A stretch of DNA of 64,000 bases from Diogma glabrata (lineage: Eukaryota; Arthropoda; Insecta; Diptera; Cylindrotomidae). Positions 46,108-57,431 of this stretch are shown piece after piece. The stretch spans positions 135,906,396-135,970,395 of the forward strand of contig OY856186.1 of NCBI GenBank assembly GCA_963693315.1. The letters are read 5' to 3'. The position numbers and the translations under genes were made by a program. The notes beneath the pieces were generated by a model. It saw only the letters and a list, made by a program, of their open reading frames with translations, did not search any database and had not been told where the DNA came from. Positions within the stretch are counted from its first letter, which is position 1. The number at the start of each line of letters is the position of its first letter.

Positions 46108-46840
46108 GAGTTAAGCTTTATTTATGGAGATTTTTCTTGTAAACTAGTGTTATTTACAGGATTTTTCAAGTTTGTTCAATTATCACTTTTTTTTATATAT
46201 ATTAACTGTTTGCTAAAACCAGGCTACTAAAAAGCTTGGTGATGAGCTCTGTATTTACTGTATAGGTTAGATAATTTCTTGCTGTGCTATGCAATTCATA
46301 AATATCATTTGACATTTCCATCATAATTTTCATTACAGTTTAAAAAAAAACTATAAATTAAGACACTTATTTCAAACAGATTGTTTCTTCAAACAAATAA
46401 TATTCATTTAATAAATAATTTTCACTATTTTGAAAAAGACGTTGTTTTTTAATCATCATATTTTGAAGTACCTTAATGCCTTTCAGACATATTAATCTCC
46501 AACAAAGTTCGTCCCCTTTAAATAAAAAACTTTTTAATTCATTTAATTTTATTCTATAAAGTTGTTTGTTTATTATTTTATTAAAAAACAAATTTTTGTA
46601 TATGTTGCTCCTACAAAATACAAAACCTTTATAAGCAATCCTTTTTTCCTGCAGCATTTGAGGATGGGTATAAGATATTACAAACCTTTCTCTCTAATAT
46701 TTATTGTTATTTCATTTCTATTGTGTTATTTTTTTTCGTTATAATTTTATAAAAAAAACGTGAAAAAAAATAGTTGAACGATACTTTAGGGCAAATGAAA
46801 TGAAATGATATAAAAAGAAATACTTCTCCTAATAATAAAA
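46108..46840. other. AT-rich stretch, no gene seen
   Basis: A 96-codon frame at 46367-46657 (minus) shows no domain. Confidence 0.45.
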
Positions 46841-47214
46841 GTCCAAGCGGCACGTATATCCGCTAGAAATAGGTAGATTTCGAGATCAGACAGTTTTGTG
46901 TGCCAGTAGAATCTGATGTATCAGATGAGTTTAAACAAAACAAACTAATTTCAAACAGATATCGAACAAATTTTAAAAAGAAAATTAGCTACCTACAAGC
47001 AAAATTATATCTATCCAATTTTGCAACAAACAAATATCAAATCTACCACAGAACATGTGTGTGACAATTTATGACACAAACCTACTCTATATCATATGTC
47101 GTGCAATTACTGCAAAATATCAAAATAGTTTATTTCTAAGAAAAAAAATTAATTTCTTCTATTCAAATCTTTTATTTTTTTGACTGTTATAAGGTTGACA
47201 TTGACTGTTATAAG

Positions 47215-48200
47215 GTTTTTGGAAATTGTAGTTGGGGATTGTTGCAAACTGTTTTGTTGAAGCCAACAAGTCAAAAGCCTCTAACTGCAGAGGTTTATAT
47301 TTATAAGAAACGGATTAAAATGTTTCCACAGATTCTAAATTTATGAAGATTTTAAAAATATTAGTATCCAAACGGCCGTTATAACGGATTAAAAAAACCA
47401 CTTTTTTTTCTAGTATAAAGCCTATAGTTCCTTAACCATGTGTCAGATTTTTCTGATTTACGAACTTGTCCAAGATATTAATAAAACACACATTTTTAAG
47501 AAAGGTTTTTTGATCTGGCTCCACAAATGCAACCGTGAGAGCGCCGGTTGATTCAAACGCATTTTGTGTTTTACAAGCTTTTTTGTTGGAGCCGCTCACT
47601 CAGAAACCTCCAACTGCAGAGGTCGTTTTTTTGAAACAAACTGATTAAAAAGGTTTCAAAGATTCTAAATTTATGAAGTTTTTAAAAATATTAGAATCCA
47701 AACGGCCGTTATAACGGATCTAAAAAACAGAGTTTTTTTCTAGTATAAAGCCTCTAGTTTCTTAACCATGTGTTGGATTGGGCTGATTTACGAACTTGTC
47801 CAAGATATTAATAAAACGCACATTTGTAGAAAAGGTTTGTTGATCTGGCCTTATAAATGCGACCGTGAGAGTGCCGGTTGTTTCAAAAAAAAATTTTTTT
47901 TTGCAAACTTTTTTGTTGGAGCCGCTCACTCAGGAACCTCTAACTGCAGAGGTCTAGTTTTAAAACAAATTGATAAAAAAGATTCCAAAGATTCTAAATT
48001 TGTTAAATTTTTTGAAATATTAGTATCCAAACGGCCGTTATAACGGTTTAAAAAAATCAATTTTTTTCAGAAAAAAGCTTCTAGTTTCTTAACCACGTGT
48101 CGGATTTTGCTGATTCACGAACTTATCCAAGATATTATTAAAACACACAAGTACAGAAAATTTTTTTGATCTACCTCAACAAATGCGACCGTGAGAGTGC
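47215..48200 (+). repeat. Three ~330-bp tandem units inside HINE copy 3
   Basis: AACTGCAGAGGT recurs at 47283, 47612 and 47942. CCGTGAGAG.GCCGGTTG-like blocks recur at 47528, 47859 and 48188, and AAACGGCCGTTATAACGG in each unit. Units are about 85-90 percent alike by eye. Confidence 0.85.
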
Positions 48201-48225
48201 CGGTCGTTTTCGTTATATCTCATAT

Positions 48226-48226
48226 C

Positions 48227-48277
<51 letters not shown>
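48226..48277. repeat. (TA)n microsatellite in HINE
   Basis: About 25 TA units at the position where HINE/DINE-1 elements carry a microsatellite, followed by a T run. Confidence 0.93.
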
Positions 48278-48280
<3 letters not shown>

Positions 48281-48544
48281 TTTTTTTTTTTTTGTTTTTT
48301 TGTCTCCGCTTATCATATATAGTCGTTTGGCACAAAAATTTTTCCGAAATTCCGAGATGAAGCCCATTGCAATAGGTAGATTTTTATATGAAATCTACCT
48401 AAAAACAACAATGTGATGATAATAGTAATGTTGAATGAAACCCTCCAAAAACATATCATCCATCCATTTTAAGGTTCCTTAAATGGAACAAAAGCTTGAA
48501 AAAAAAATAATACAAAAATAATTGAACAAATAAATTTACAAATA

Positions 48545-48885
48545 AATTTCTTTAATATAAAAAGTGTTGTGTAAATGGAATTACAATATGTGTGCCAACA
48601 GCACATAGATCCCTTATATGTTTGAGGCCTTTTGGGTTTGATTTCATCCGAGCACTGCTGCAGATGATAATAGTTATAAAAAACGGAATCAGATTTGATT
48701 TGATATTTGATTTAAAGATGCAATCAAAATTTGATGTTGAATTTTGACCACCCACAATCTGTGTTGAAATTGCACGCTTTTCAACGGCGTCCAAAAGAGC
48801 CAGAATGGAGGAAGATGCAGCGCTCCAAACTTTACAACCACACTCCATACAGAAACGAATATAGAACTTAGATTTATATATTATA
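48545..48885 (-). pseudogene. Jockey/CR1-like 3' end, degenerate
   Basis: The minus strand starts near FYIRFCMECGCKVWSAASSS, then LALLDAVEKRA, the same protein region as the 50190-50675 frame. It soon degenerates with frameshifts. The 3' UTR end (ATTCCATTTACACAACACTT) matches the 42025 and 50104 copies. 5'-truncated. Confidence 0.7.
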
Positions 48886-49009
48886 TTTTTACATCTTTAC
48901 GAGGAAGTTTGTTTCAGAGTAAGTGATTGTGATTCCGAATAAACAAATGCCTTTACATTACTATGATTCCTAATAATCCTTACATTACGAATGCCTTTTT
49001 ATGCTTTTG

Positions 49010-49150
49010 CTGGCGCCGTCTTAGCTCATTTGTTAAACCTCTAGCCTTGTAACTCAATGGTGCCGGATTCGATACTCGACGGAGGTAACTTTGTCTGTAC
49101 ATTGTTAATAATTTGCGTTTTCATACCAGGTCGTTAATTAATCAATCTTA
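49010..49150 (+). repeat. tRNA-derived SINE relic, tRNA-Thr-like
   Basis: GTCTTAGCTCATTTGTTAAA resembles an A box region. CTAGCCTTGTAACTC could be an anticodon arm with TGT (Thr). GCCGGATTCGATACTCG is a B box variant. A non-tRNA body follows (TTTGTCTGTACATTG, CATACCAGGTCGTTAATTAA). This order is typical of a tRNA-derived SINE. The tRNA part is too imperfect to be a gene. Confidence 0.55.
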
Positions 49151-49456
49151 ATGTATGGTAAGTAAAATAAAACGGTCAAAATCAGCCCGACTAATATTAT
49201 CCGAAGGCTCATATCTGGACAGAATAAAGCTTTCCCTACCATTGATATGGATCGAATTAGAAACCTGAACAGCTCCTGATCAGGAATGTAACGCCTTCAA
49301 CTACGAACGCCAGATTAAACATTCATATTAGAACAGGACCAAGACAGCATTATTTCAAACAGGGCATTTACTCCTTCTACATATACATTACAAAATGTCC
49401 ATAAAACTGACAATTCTCTTACTCGACACTTACAAAACCGAAATAAAGTGCTCTTT
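49151..49456. other. Spacer with repeat traces
   Basis: GGGCATTTACTCCTTCTACA and CATTACAAAATGTCC resemble 16660-16720. TT at 49455-49456 is the left target duplication of the next element. Confidence 0.4.
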
Positions 49457-50066
49457 CCCGAGCAGAAATTTGTCAGGGCTCAAGTAAGGTCCTGATCAGG
49501 TTTGCCCTAATCCGGATCAGGCGTTGGTAGGGCAGCCCGATTGGGCCCTGATCATGAGTGTAACGCTTTTGCCCTATCAGGACCTGATTGGAATTACCGG
49601 ATCAGACCCTGATTGGGATAATCGGATCAGGCCCTGATTGGGATATCCGGACCAGACCCTGATATATATTTATATATTATATACATAAATTAATCAAATT
49701 AAAATAAAAAAATTACAATGGAAAAAATTAAAACATACATACCACCTTAATCACTATTATTATAGTCTTTCAGCCAAGAAGCGATAACTAAAACATACAT
49801 GAAACGATTTTAACTATATATTTCTAAAATGGATAATACTCTAGTGAATTTTAACCAATTGAAATTTCAGCTAGGGGTCAAATACGAAAAATCTGATCAG
49901 GGCCCGATATATTCAAATAAGGTTAACCCTAAAAGGGTATTCTAAATCAGGCCCGGAACAGGCCCACATCAGATTGCCCTAATAGGGATTGCCCTTGTAG
50001 GACTGACCAGGCCCTGATCACCGCCCTGACTGTATTCAGGTTTTCCCTAACTAATTTCTGCTCGGG
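49457..50066 (+). mobile_element. CCC..GGG MITE, family B (CTGATCAGG words)
   Basis: Ends CCCGAGCAGAAATT and AATTTCTGCTCGGG (14-bp inverted), TT on both sides. Both halves are built from CCTGATCAGG, GGGCCCTGAT, ATCCGGATCAGG and TTGCCCTA words. The AT-rich centre (AAGAAGCGATAACTAAAACA, ATGGATAATACTCTAGTGAA at 49775-49845) matches the core of family A, although the flanking words are unrelated. No coding capacity. Confidence 0.85.
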
Positions 50067-50103
50067 TTGTTTTTACTTTTGTAATTATTAACTTTCAAAG
50101 TCC

Positions 50104-50680
50104 ATTTTTTTTTTTTTTTTTTTTTAATAAACAGTGTTGTGTAAGTAGTAGGAATTACAAAATGTGTCACAACAACACATAGATACCTTTTAAGACCCAG
50201 GTCCCACAACAACATGCGTCTTGAGGTATAGGTGGACGCTTTTTTTAAATCTTTGTGGATTGAAGGCACTCGAGACAATTGATTCGGGCAAAGAATTCCA
50301 TTTGTACGACGTACGTACAAAGAAATCCCTTTGCATTCTATTACTATGACAGTGAGTAATCTCGACAGTCCGACCACCTGCACAAACCGATTGACGAGTC
50401 AAACGGGGAAAAACATATGTCTGAGGCATTATGGACTTGATTTCATCCGAGCACTGCTGGTGACGATATTTATAAAAAACAACGAGATCAGCAACAGTGC
50501 GACGATGTTGTAGGGAATCAAGATCTAATGTTAAATCTCGATCACCAACAATTCGTATAGCACGCTTTTGAACAGAGTCCAAAAAAGCTAGCATAGTAAC
50601 AGATGCAGCGCCCCAAACTTGACAACAATACTCCATACAGGGACGAATACAGGACTTATAAATGTGGAGTAATTGATTAA
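50104..50680 (-). mobile_element. 5'-truncated jockey/CR1-like element with poly(A)
   Basis: The minus strand carries a C-terminal RT frame from about 50678, a short 3' UTR ending TACTTACACAACACTGTTTA, and a poly(A) of about 20 (50104-50126 on the plus strand as T). Third and best-preserved member of the family also seen at 42025 and 48545. Confidence 0.85.
50190..50675 (-). pseudogene. Non-LTR ORF2 C-terminal domain
   Basis: About 162 open codons: LLHIYKSCIRPCMEYCCQVW, then LDSVQKRAIRIVGDRDLTLD, SLQHRRTVADLVVFYKYRHQ, RLTRQSVCAGGRTVEI and RDFFVRTSYKWNSLPESIVS. This is the conserved C-terminal region of jockey/CR1-like polymerases downstream of the RT palm. No stop is visible, but the endonuclease and RT catalytic parts are missing through 5' truncation, so the protein cannot act. 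An overlapping 110-codon minus frame at 50051-50383 is a shadow. Confidence 0.88.
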
Positions 50681-51689
50681 ATTAGTTTTATTTAAGTTCA
50701 CTCATTTGCAAATAAAACTATTACAATTGATTATATGTTTGCTAAACTGCAAATAAATTAATTTTCTAGTCACACCTATATAATAGTAACAATTTCTTTA
50801 ATATAGTTATTACACTACTAAATCATTTTAAATGTTTAACAAACAAAAAAACTACCAAAATTATCGATTGCAATTAACCTAAATAATCAGATTTTCACAA
50901 GACTTTAAAATATTATATTTCCATTTTCATCTGAACCATAAATCTAAAAAAATTTACCATTTCATTGGACACAAAACATTAATTTCAATCGAGATTGTTT
51001 ATATGTATATACACAAATATTATATTATGTTAAATATATCATTTGAACTGTAAACTTAAATTTACTAATTAATAATTATGTAAAACAGAAAACAATTTAT
51101 AATTTTTAATTTATATTATTTAAATAATAATATTATTGTTTTTATCGTAAGCAAAAGGTATTAAGGTATGGTTCAGAAATTCTGTATTTATAAACCGAAA
51201 AAACTTCAAAAATAATAATAAAATTATAATAAATCATCCATAAAATCAACAACCGAAAAAACAATATATTAAAACTTTATAGTTATATTTTTTTTTGGTT
51301 ATTGTTTTAAATAAAAATTAATTTAAAAAATAAATTATTTAATTATATAAATAAAATAGATTACTTGTATTTAGTCTTTTATGTGATTTTGTGTAAAAAC
51401 TACTGATTCGCTTAATAAACTATACTGAATGTCGTAATATGGTTTTCTTAGTCTAAATTAATGAAATTTTTCGCGTGCCCATGTCAATCCTTTATTAAAG
51501 CAGATTGTCGACTTTGGTCTAACACTCTAACATACATGGAAAACGTCAAAGCAATCAATTTCTTTGACAGCAAAACGGTAAATTTTACATTGTCAACTTT
51601 AAATTGCAAACATAAATTTTTAATATTAATTAGGCTATTATTTTGAAAACGTACATCGAAAAAAATCGACTATTTTTAAAAAATCTAAA
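50681..51689. other. AT-rich stretch, no gene seen
   Basis: About 1 kb without supportable features. Confidence 0.5.
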
Positions 51690-52176
51690 ATTTTGATAAT
51701 ATTGTTGGTATTGACGAAAGAAAAAAAGCAATTTCTGGTTTTATTTTTTGAGTACTCTGAATCGGAGTTACGCGCGGTTGACTTTTTGAGGCTTTTTCAC
51801 GTAGTTTTGGTAATGGTGTCAATGTTTTGTTAATAGATGCCACAAATTTCATGCGATTTACGTATATTTTTGCAAATAAAGAAAAAAATAGTTAAATGAA
51901 CAGATTTTTATTGAGAATAAGAAAAGAATTGAAGATTCCAACGACCGAAGATTGTGATTTACTTTCAACATCTTAACACTAACATAAGCATGAGACTATT
52001 ATTAATAAATAGTTTTTCTATAAAAATCATAATTTAATGAAACAATAATAATATTACAAGCAAATACATAAACAAATTTATTTATATATTTCTTTTGCCT
52101 CTAAATTGAAATATTTCTGATTATCGGAAAAGGAAAACATTTTGGCAATTATTTTATCGACTGTAATGTTATCCGA

Positions 52177-52840
52177 TAAAAACCCAAGCAGAGTTTGCCA
52201 GACTTTGAAATACGGCCAAACACTGGCCCATTATTGGTTTACAGTACATGGCTATTGTTATTGGGCCGGTACTAGCCGGCCGGTACTATACATTCATCGG
52301 CCGATGTATGGTTTACAGAAAAGAGCCAGTATACAGTTACTTTTGAATGGCCAAGCATTGCCCGTAACAGTACTTGGCTATTTTTATTGGGCCATTACTG
52401 GAACCATAAATCGACCGATCTACGGTTTATAGAAAATAGCTAGTACACTTTACTTTGTATGGTCTATCATTGGCCCGTTAATGTTTAGCATTAATTGGAT
52501 ATTGTTATTGGGCCACTACTGCAAACATGAATTGCCCGATCTACGTCATTCGGTTAAATTCATTAGAGTAATATCCATTTTAGAAATAAATAATTTGAAA
52601 AATTTTACTTATAGTTTAGTTATCGTTTCTCAGCTTAAAGACTATATTATTGATAATGTTGGTATGAGTTTTAAATTTTATTTCATTAGACATTTCAATT
52701 TTATTTTAATTATTTTGTATTAAATTTATTTAAATTTACATATAGTAATATTTTATATGTTTTTTAATGGTCCAGTCGTGGTTGACAGTACTCGGCTTTT
52801 GCTGCAATACTGGTCATTATTATTGATCCGTCCTAAGTAT
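52177..52840 (-). mobile_element. CCC..GGG MITE, family A, second copy
   Basis: Starts CCCAAGCAGAGTTTGCCAG, preceded by AA. It contains ATACGGCCAAACACTGGCCC, CATCGGCCGATGTATGG and TTGGGCCATTACTGG words, an inverted copy of the shared core (TTTTACTTATAGTTTAGTTA, TATCGTTTCTCAGCTTAAAG at 52600-52645) and ends in TGGTCCAGTCGTGGTTGACA-like words. Opposite orientation to the 40498 copy. The right end is diverged, so the end coordinate is approximate. Confidence 0.65.
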
Positions 52841-52948
52841 TAAAATTGTGCTTTTATATTTTACGGATGGCTCAGAAACTCAATATAAAAATAAGAAGAA
52901 TTTTATAAATCTTTGCAAACATATTGTTTATTTTAAAATACCTGCAGC

Positions 52949-53113
52949 ATGGCATTTCTTTGCAACTGCCATGAAATGAGTCCATCGAATGAGATTGAAA
53001 GCGCACTTAAAAGAGAAGCCCTGAGAGCATCGCTTAAAGGAGACAAAATATCAACAGCAAGGGAATCATTGGAAATGATAGAAATTTGGTCGAAAAAAAT
53101 CAACCACATATGA
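52949..53113 (+). CDS. 54-codon open frame, coding-like, unknown
   Basis: ATG at 52949 reads MAFLCNCHEMSPSNEIESAL, then KREALRASLKGDKISTARES, then LEMIEIWSKKI and TGA at 53111-53113. The composition is richer in GC and charged residues than the neighbouring DNA, suggesting a relic of a real protein in the centre of the inverted-repeat element. No known domain. It could be part of a lost transposase or chance. Confidence 0.25.
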   Translation: MAFLCNCHEMSPSNEIESALKREALRASLKGDKISTARESLEMIEIWSKKINHI

Positions 53114-54005
53114 AATTTTCATATGTGTCGTCTTCAGGAGATATCGAACTACAGGAGTAATTTCTTTTGCGGTTTTCGGACATTAAAACAATTAGTGGGC
53201 CTCAAGGATATCAGTATTTTTTACGGGATAACACTACACGCGATAAAATAATTGTCAAAGTGTTTCCCTTTTCCAATAATCAAAAATATTTCAATTTATA
53301 GGCAAAAAAAGTATATAAATAAATTTGTTTATGTATTTGCTTGTAATATTATTATTGTTTCATTAAATTATGATTTTTAGAGAAAAACTATTTATTAATA
53401 ATAGTCTCATGCTTATGTTAGTGTTAAGATGTTGAAAGTAAATCACAATCTTCGATCGTTGGAATCTTCAATTCTTATTCTCAATAAAAACCTGTTTTTC
53501 AATGAGTAATGCACAGAATATGTTTCAATATTTTGTACAGATGTTAAAATATAAAATTTTCAATATATTAGATTCACATTTAGTAAAGCATAATTAATTT
53601 GATTTAAAAACACTTGTGAATTTATCATATACTAAACTTTAAAAAATCTTATAAAAAATCCGTATGAAATCTCTCACTTTTTATTTTTTAGTTTCATAGC
53701 TCTATGTGTTTACTTTGAAATTTGTGAAAAAAAGAACGACTTTTGAGATATGAGCTTTGAAGTAAACCAAGGTTTATCGCGCCGCCTAACGGAAAAGAGA
53801 AAAATTATTAATTTCCACCAACTTACACATTTCGATAATTCAACTATTTTTCTCTTTATTTGCAAAAATATACGTAAATCATGAAATGAAATCACGCATG
53901 AAATTTGTGGCACCCATTAACAAAACAATGACACCTCTACCAAAACTACATGAAAAAGTCTCAAAAATTCAACCGCGCATAACTCCGATTCAAAATAATA
54001 GCCCA

Positions 54006-54316
54006 ATTACCTTATTATTACCTTATTACCTCATAAAAAAATTAATAACATTACATAAAAACTTGTCTACACTGTTCCAACCGAATGATAAAATTTTTTC
54101 TTTGAGTGTAGCTTTGTTTTATTATAAACATTTTGGTTATAGTAAACTAGCAGGACCCAGCGTCGCTTGCTACGCTTGTAAATAAAGCTTGTGCGCAGAC
54201 ATTTTGTTGACGTAGTAGCAATGATTTCAAAAAGTGGTAATGAGAAATGATAGCATAATTTTTAATTTTTCTTTTTAAAAATATGAATGAAAATTGATTA
54301 GCACTTTAGCTGATCA
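54006..54316. other. Spacer with a GC-rich repeat trace
   Basis: CAGGACCCAGCGTCGCTTGC near 54151 is a GC-rich motif resembling one I have seen widely repeated in insect genomes. The 99-codon frame at 53886-54185 runs across a repeat arm and is not a gene. Confidence 0.35.
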
Positions 54317-54834
54317 GGGGCCCTATTCCCAAACACATAAATGTCATCACAATATTGTAAATTCACACAATATTGTGAATTTCGTATGATGTAACACTAA
54401 TTTGGTGAAAATTCAACACAATATTGTGAATCTGACAAGAACAGTATAGTTACTGTCAAAATCACAATTTTGCTTTATGTTTTGTGGGTTGACTTTTTTA
54501 TACAAGTTGCATCGATAGGCGTAAAAATTAATTTATAACGAAAATTAAGTCTTTAATAATATTAAATAATCATATTTTTATATAAATATCACTAAAACAT
54601 ATTTATTTATTAAATAAATTTTTATTTTATTTTGCATCTTTTAAGATTAAAAAGTTAGTTGTCAAAAGTACGAATCTAGTACTAAAAATCTGTTATAATT
54701 TTGTAAAAATTTTTTATAATTTGTTTGACACAAATATGAGTTACAGAATACCATTTTTAAACAAAGTTGTTAAGCATTTTGGTAAAATTGACAATATTGT
54801 CGATTGACAAATATGTGTTCGGGAATAGGGCCCC
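54317..54834. mobile_element. 518-bp MITE, TIR GGGGCCCTATTCCC
   Basis: Terminal inverted repeats GGGGCCCTATTCCC(A/G)AACACA.A at 54317 and inverted at 54834. The palindromic word ACAATATTGT recurs at about 54350, 54372, 54420 and 54790. No coding capacity. Target duplication not clear. Confidence 0.8.
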
Positions 54835-55479
54835 AGTTCGGATATATGAAAAATTGGCGATCAAATAAGTATTCAAGTAAGCAATAAAAAAATTTAAATG
54901 ACTTTTTGAATTAGTAGAGGTGTGTCATCACTCATCTCTATTTAGAACATTATACAGAACCAAAATAGATTCACAAATGTCCACAGTGCTCATGCATTGT
55001 ATTTGTTCCCGACACGAAACACACAAAAACTGTTCTAAAGAAGTTTTTCTGAGAAAAACTGAAAAATGCTTTTAAATTGCAAAATTCAAGTGAAATACAA
55101 TAATTACTTTGATCTTAATCACTCACAAAATCTCTCAAAACTTTGTTTTTTACACCAAATAGTGTAAAAGTTTTGTTTATTTAACATTATGCACGTCGCG
55201 TATTGCCGCTATCTCATAAGAAAAAAAATTCGAGAAAACTCGTAAAGATTTACATTGTGTCATTTTTATTGCAACTTATTTATTTTAATATGGAACAAAT
55301 TTCAAAATGTCGTTTTAAGTCTATTTATTTATTCGAGTACTTGTGGGTACACTATATTTTTTGTTTTTCCGTCTAGTGCGTACACGAATAAATCAAAAGG
55401 TTTTCCTAACGCGTCATCCACATACAGTTGTGCATGTGAGAAGCACGGATTCTCCAAATCTAGTCCACATATTTGTTCT
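54835..55479. other. AT-rich stretch, no gene seen
   Basis: Open frames at 55255-55482 and 55343-55573 show no domain and run into a dispersed repeat. Confidence 0.45.
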
Positions 55480-55625
55480 TAAAAGGTTCTTATGTGTTGT
55501 AACATATCACTTATCCCCTTATATCAGTGATATCTTACTGCCATTGCCAGTGGTATACGATATCTCACGTTAACTGATTTGCCAATAGCATGTACTAAAG
55601 TACGCGGAGTTTTCACACCCATAGA
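55480..55625. repeat. Dispersed repeat, GATATCTCACGTTAAC family
   Basis: ATCAGTGATATCTTACTGCC, ATTGCCAGTGGTATACG, ATATCTCACGTTAACTG and GTACGCGGAG..TTCACACCC match 42240-42390 and partly 3945-4017. Confidence 0.55.
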
Positions 55626-56217
55626 TCCAAAATTTTAAATTTTACATATGTTCCTGCGAGGGGGGAGATATATTAAATTCATTGGTATTAATGCATTGTT
55701 ACCGCTTGCAAAACACTGTTGCAAACGTGTTGCCGGCTAAGTGCCACCATTTTTAAATAGTTTCATCATGATTGCCATCCGTTTTTGATGATACATAAGC
55801 TATGCTGCTTTGTATAGTATTTGTGCGAATTCCATTTCGTAATGTTGAGCTTTAAATCGAAAAAATCGATGTAAACAACTATCTACACCTAGATTTAGAA
55901 ACATGTATTATGTACATACAATTGCAAACCAACAACATATTTGGTGTAGATAAAAAAATTTGTAAGATCAAGATGTGTTAAGTTCCAATATTTATTATTT
56001 TGATATATAAATGTAATTGTTTGTCCGATTATACTTTCAGTTTTCAATTTTATAAAATTATGTTCAACGTAAAAAACATTGATCAAAGCAAACCAAGTCT
56101 ATAAAACGATATTTAAATAAAAACCCAATTAAAATAATCAACAACATTAAGGCTAAACCCTTTAAGATAATTCGATAGAGTCGATACAAAATTGCTCTAC
56201 TGCTTTTTTGCTTTTAG
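55626..56217. other. AT-rich stretch, no gene seen
   Basis: No supportable feature. Confidence 0.45.
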
Positions 56218-56305
56218 AGTTTAGAATCAGTAGGTTCTAAAACGTCGAGAAATACCAAAAAAGTGGGGGTAAGAATTTCACTTTTAGCTCATGAATGTTA
56301 TATGT
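56218..56305. repeat. Dispersed repeat, copy 2
   Basis: CGTCGAGAAATACCAAAAAAGTGGGGGTAAGAATTTCACTT aligns with 5120-5180, including the flanking TTTAGAATC.GTA. Confidence 0.5.
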
Positions 56306-57170
56306 ACTTAGGTCTTTTAGAGTAAAGACCTTCTTAGGTACCTACCTTCAAGGTAAAGACCTTAATTTACAAAATATTTATGATGATGATTTCGTTTAAA
56401 GATATTATTATCCTATATGCAAAAAATTAATAGAAAAATACTAATAACATTTATCTTTACAAAATATACTATACTGGCTCCTGGCAAATTTTGTAGTAGG
56501 CTGTTTCATGTAGAAATATATTTCTGGTTTAAAACTTAAACTCAAAACAACCTTTCTATAAAGCTATTATTAATAAAATATTCCGAAATATCATGCATGC
56601 TTTACGCTGTCAAAAAATAAAAATTTATCCTTTTTGTGCTCCAACTTCTAAGTCATGTCACTCTCACTCATATTAACACTAACAATTTACTTCTCAAAAG
56701 TTGTGGTTATCACCCAGCCTTTCCTATTAGCAGCCTAATGAACAGGCAATGTTTCCGAATCAACATGTTTCATTTAAGGCAGTTTCAGAGCTCGATTTAC
56801 TTTCAAGAGTTTGAATATTTTCTGAAGCATTAGAGTAGAATAAAAGTTATTCTATAGTTAGGATAACCATTATTATAAACGCCACTTTATCTTACATGAA
56901 CCCACTCGCAATATTTTCTGACCTTGCATCCACTGGCAAAAACTGATCTCATCTGTTTTGCATAACTTATCTGTTGCCAAATTATGTGTTTGTGAAGTGT
57001 TAAAAAGTTTCTTCGTTTCTTTTTATTAAAAAACTAATCACTTCACCGCTTCCTAATTTCAGAATTTAGCTGCTGGAGTACATTTAAGGTAGGACTTTAG
57101 GCATTTTTGTTAATTTTTTAGACAACGTCTTAGTTTCCGAGGCTTTTCACATTAGGGCAAAAACTTATTT
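56306..57170. other. AT-rich stretch, no gene seen
   Basis: Small direct repeat of GGTAAAGACCTT-like words near 56310-56350. No gene. Confidence 0.4.
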
Positions 57171-57293
57171 CTTTAAAATTTTTCCAATCGCGTTGAATCA
57201 AGTTAAATCGCGTAAAGAAAAGAACTAAATTATTTTTTTAATCGCGTAAAATTAAATACGCGTAAAAACAGAATAATGTGTATTTAAATTGGG
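57171..57293. repeat. One-sided TIR relic with CGCGTAAAA words
   Basis: AATCGCGT occurs three times, then TACGCGTAAAAACAGAAT and AATTGGGTGT. The end resembles the 29744/35683 terminal repeats (ACACCCAATTCT, TTTTTACACGG). No partner end identified nearby. Confidence 0.35.
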
Positions 57294-57431
57294 TGTTTTT
57301 TTCGATCTGTCTGTAAGGTAGTTGCTCGATAATTATGTGTAGGTTACCAGAAAATATTTACATTATGGCTGAATAAAAAAATTAATAAAAATTTCAAAAT
57401 TTTATATTTTTATTTTATTTTATTTATAATT

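Larger units (their letters stand above)
46841..48404 (+). mobile_element. HINE/DINE-1-like Helentron, copy 3, expanded
   Basis: Start GTCCAAGCGGCACGTATATC and subterminal AGGTAGATTTC (46871-46881), 3' hairpin with GGTAGATTTTTATATGAAAT (48374-48400) and TAAA. It matches copy 1 over both ends and in the AAAATTTTTCCGAAATTCCG block. Its centre holds three tandem ~330-bp units, where copy 1 has one, and a long (TA)n tract. No transposase or helicase. Confidence 0.7.
51690..54005. mobile_element. 2.3-kb element with ~480-bp inverted repeats
   Basis: Left arm 51740-52176 (AATCGGAGTTACGCGCGGTT, CCACAAATTTCATGCG, AACACTAACATAAGCATGAG) is inverted at 53216-53505 and 53850-53990. The right arm is interrupted by about 345 bp (53506-53850). 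The left arm ends in CGATAAAAA, where a family A MITE begins at 52177. A small open frame lies in the centre. Confidence 0.65.

Noticed and set aside
47215..48200. CRISPR-like regular repeats
   Set aside because: Units are 330 bp, contiguous and diverged, inside a Helentron; there are no spacers or short direct repeats.
50051..50383. 110-codon minus-strand frame overlapping the non-LTR C-terminus
   Set aside because: Different phase from the recognisable RT C-terminal frame; a shadow extending into the poly(A) tail.
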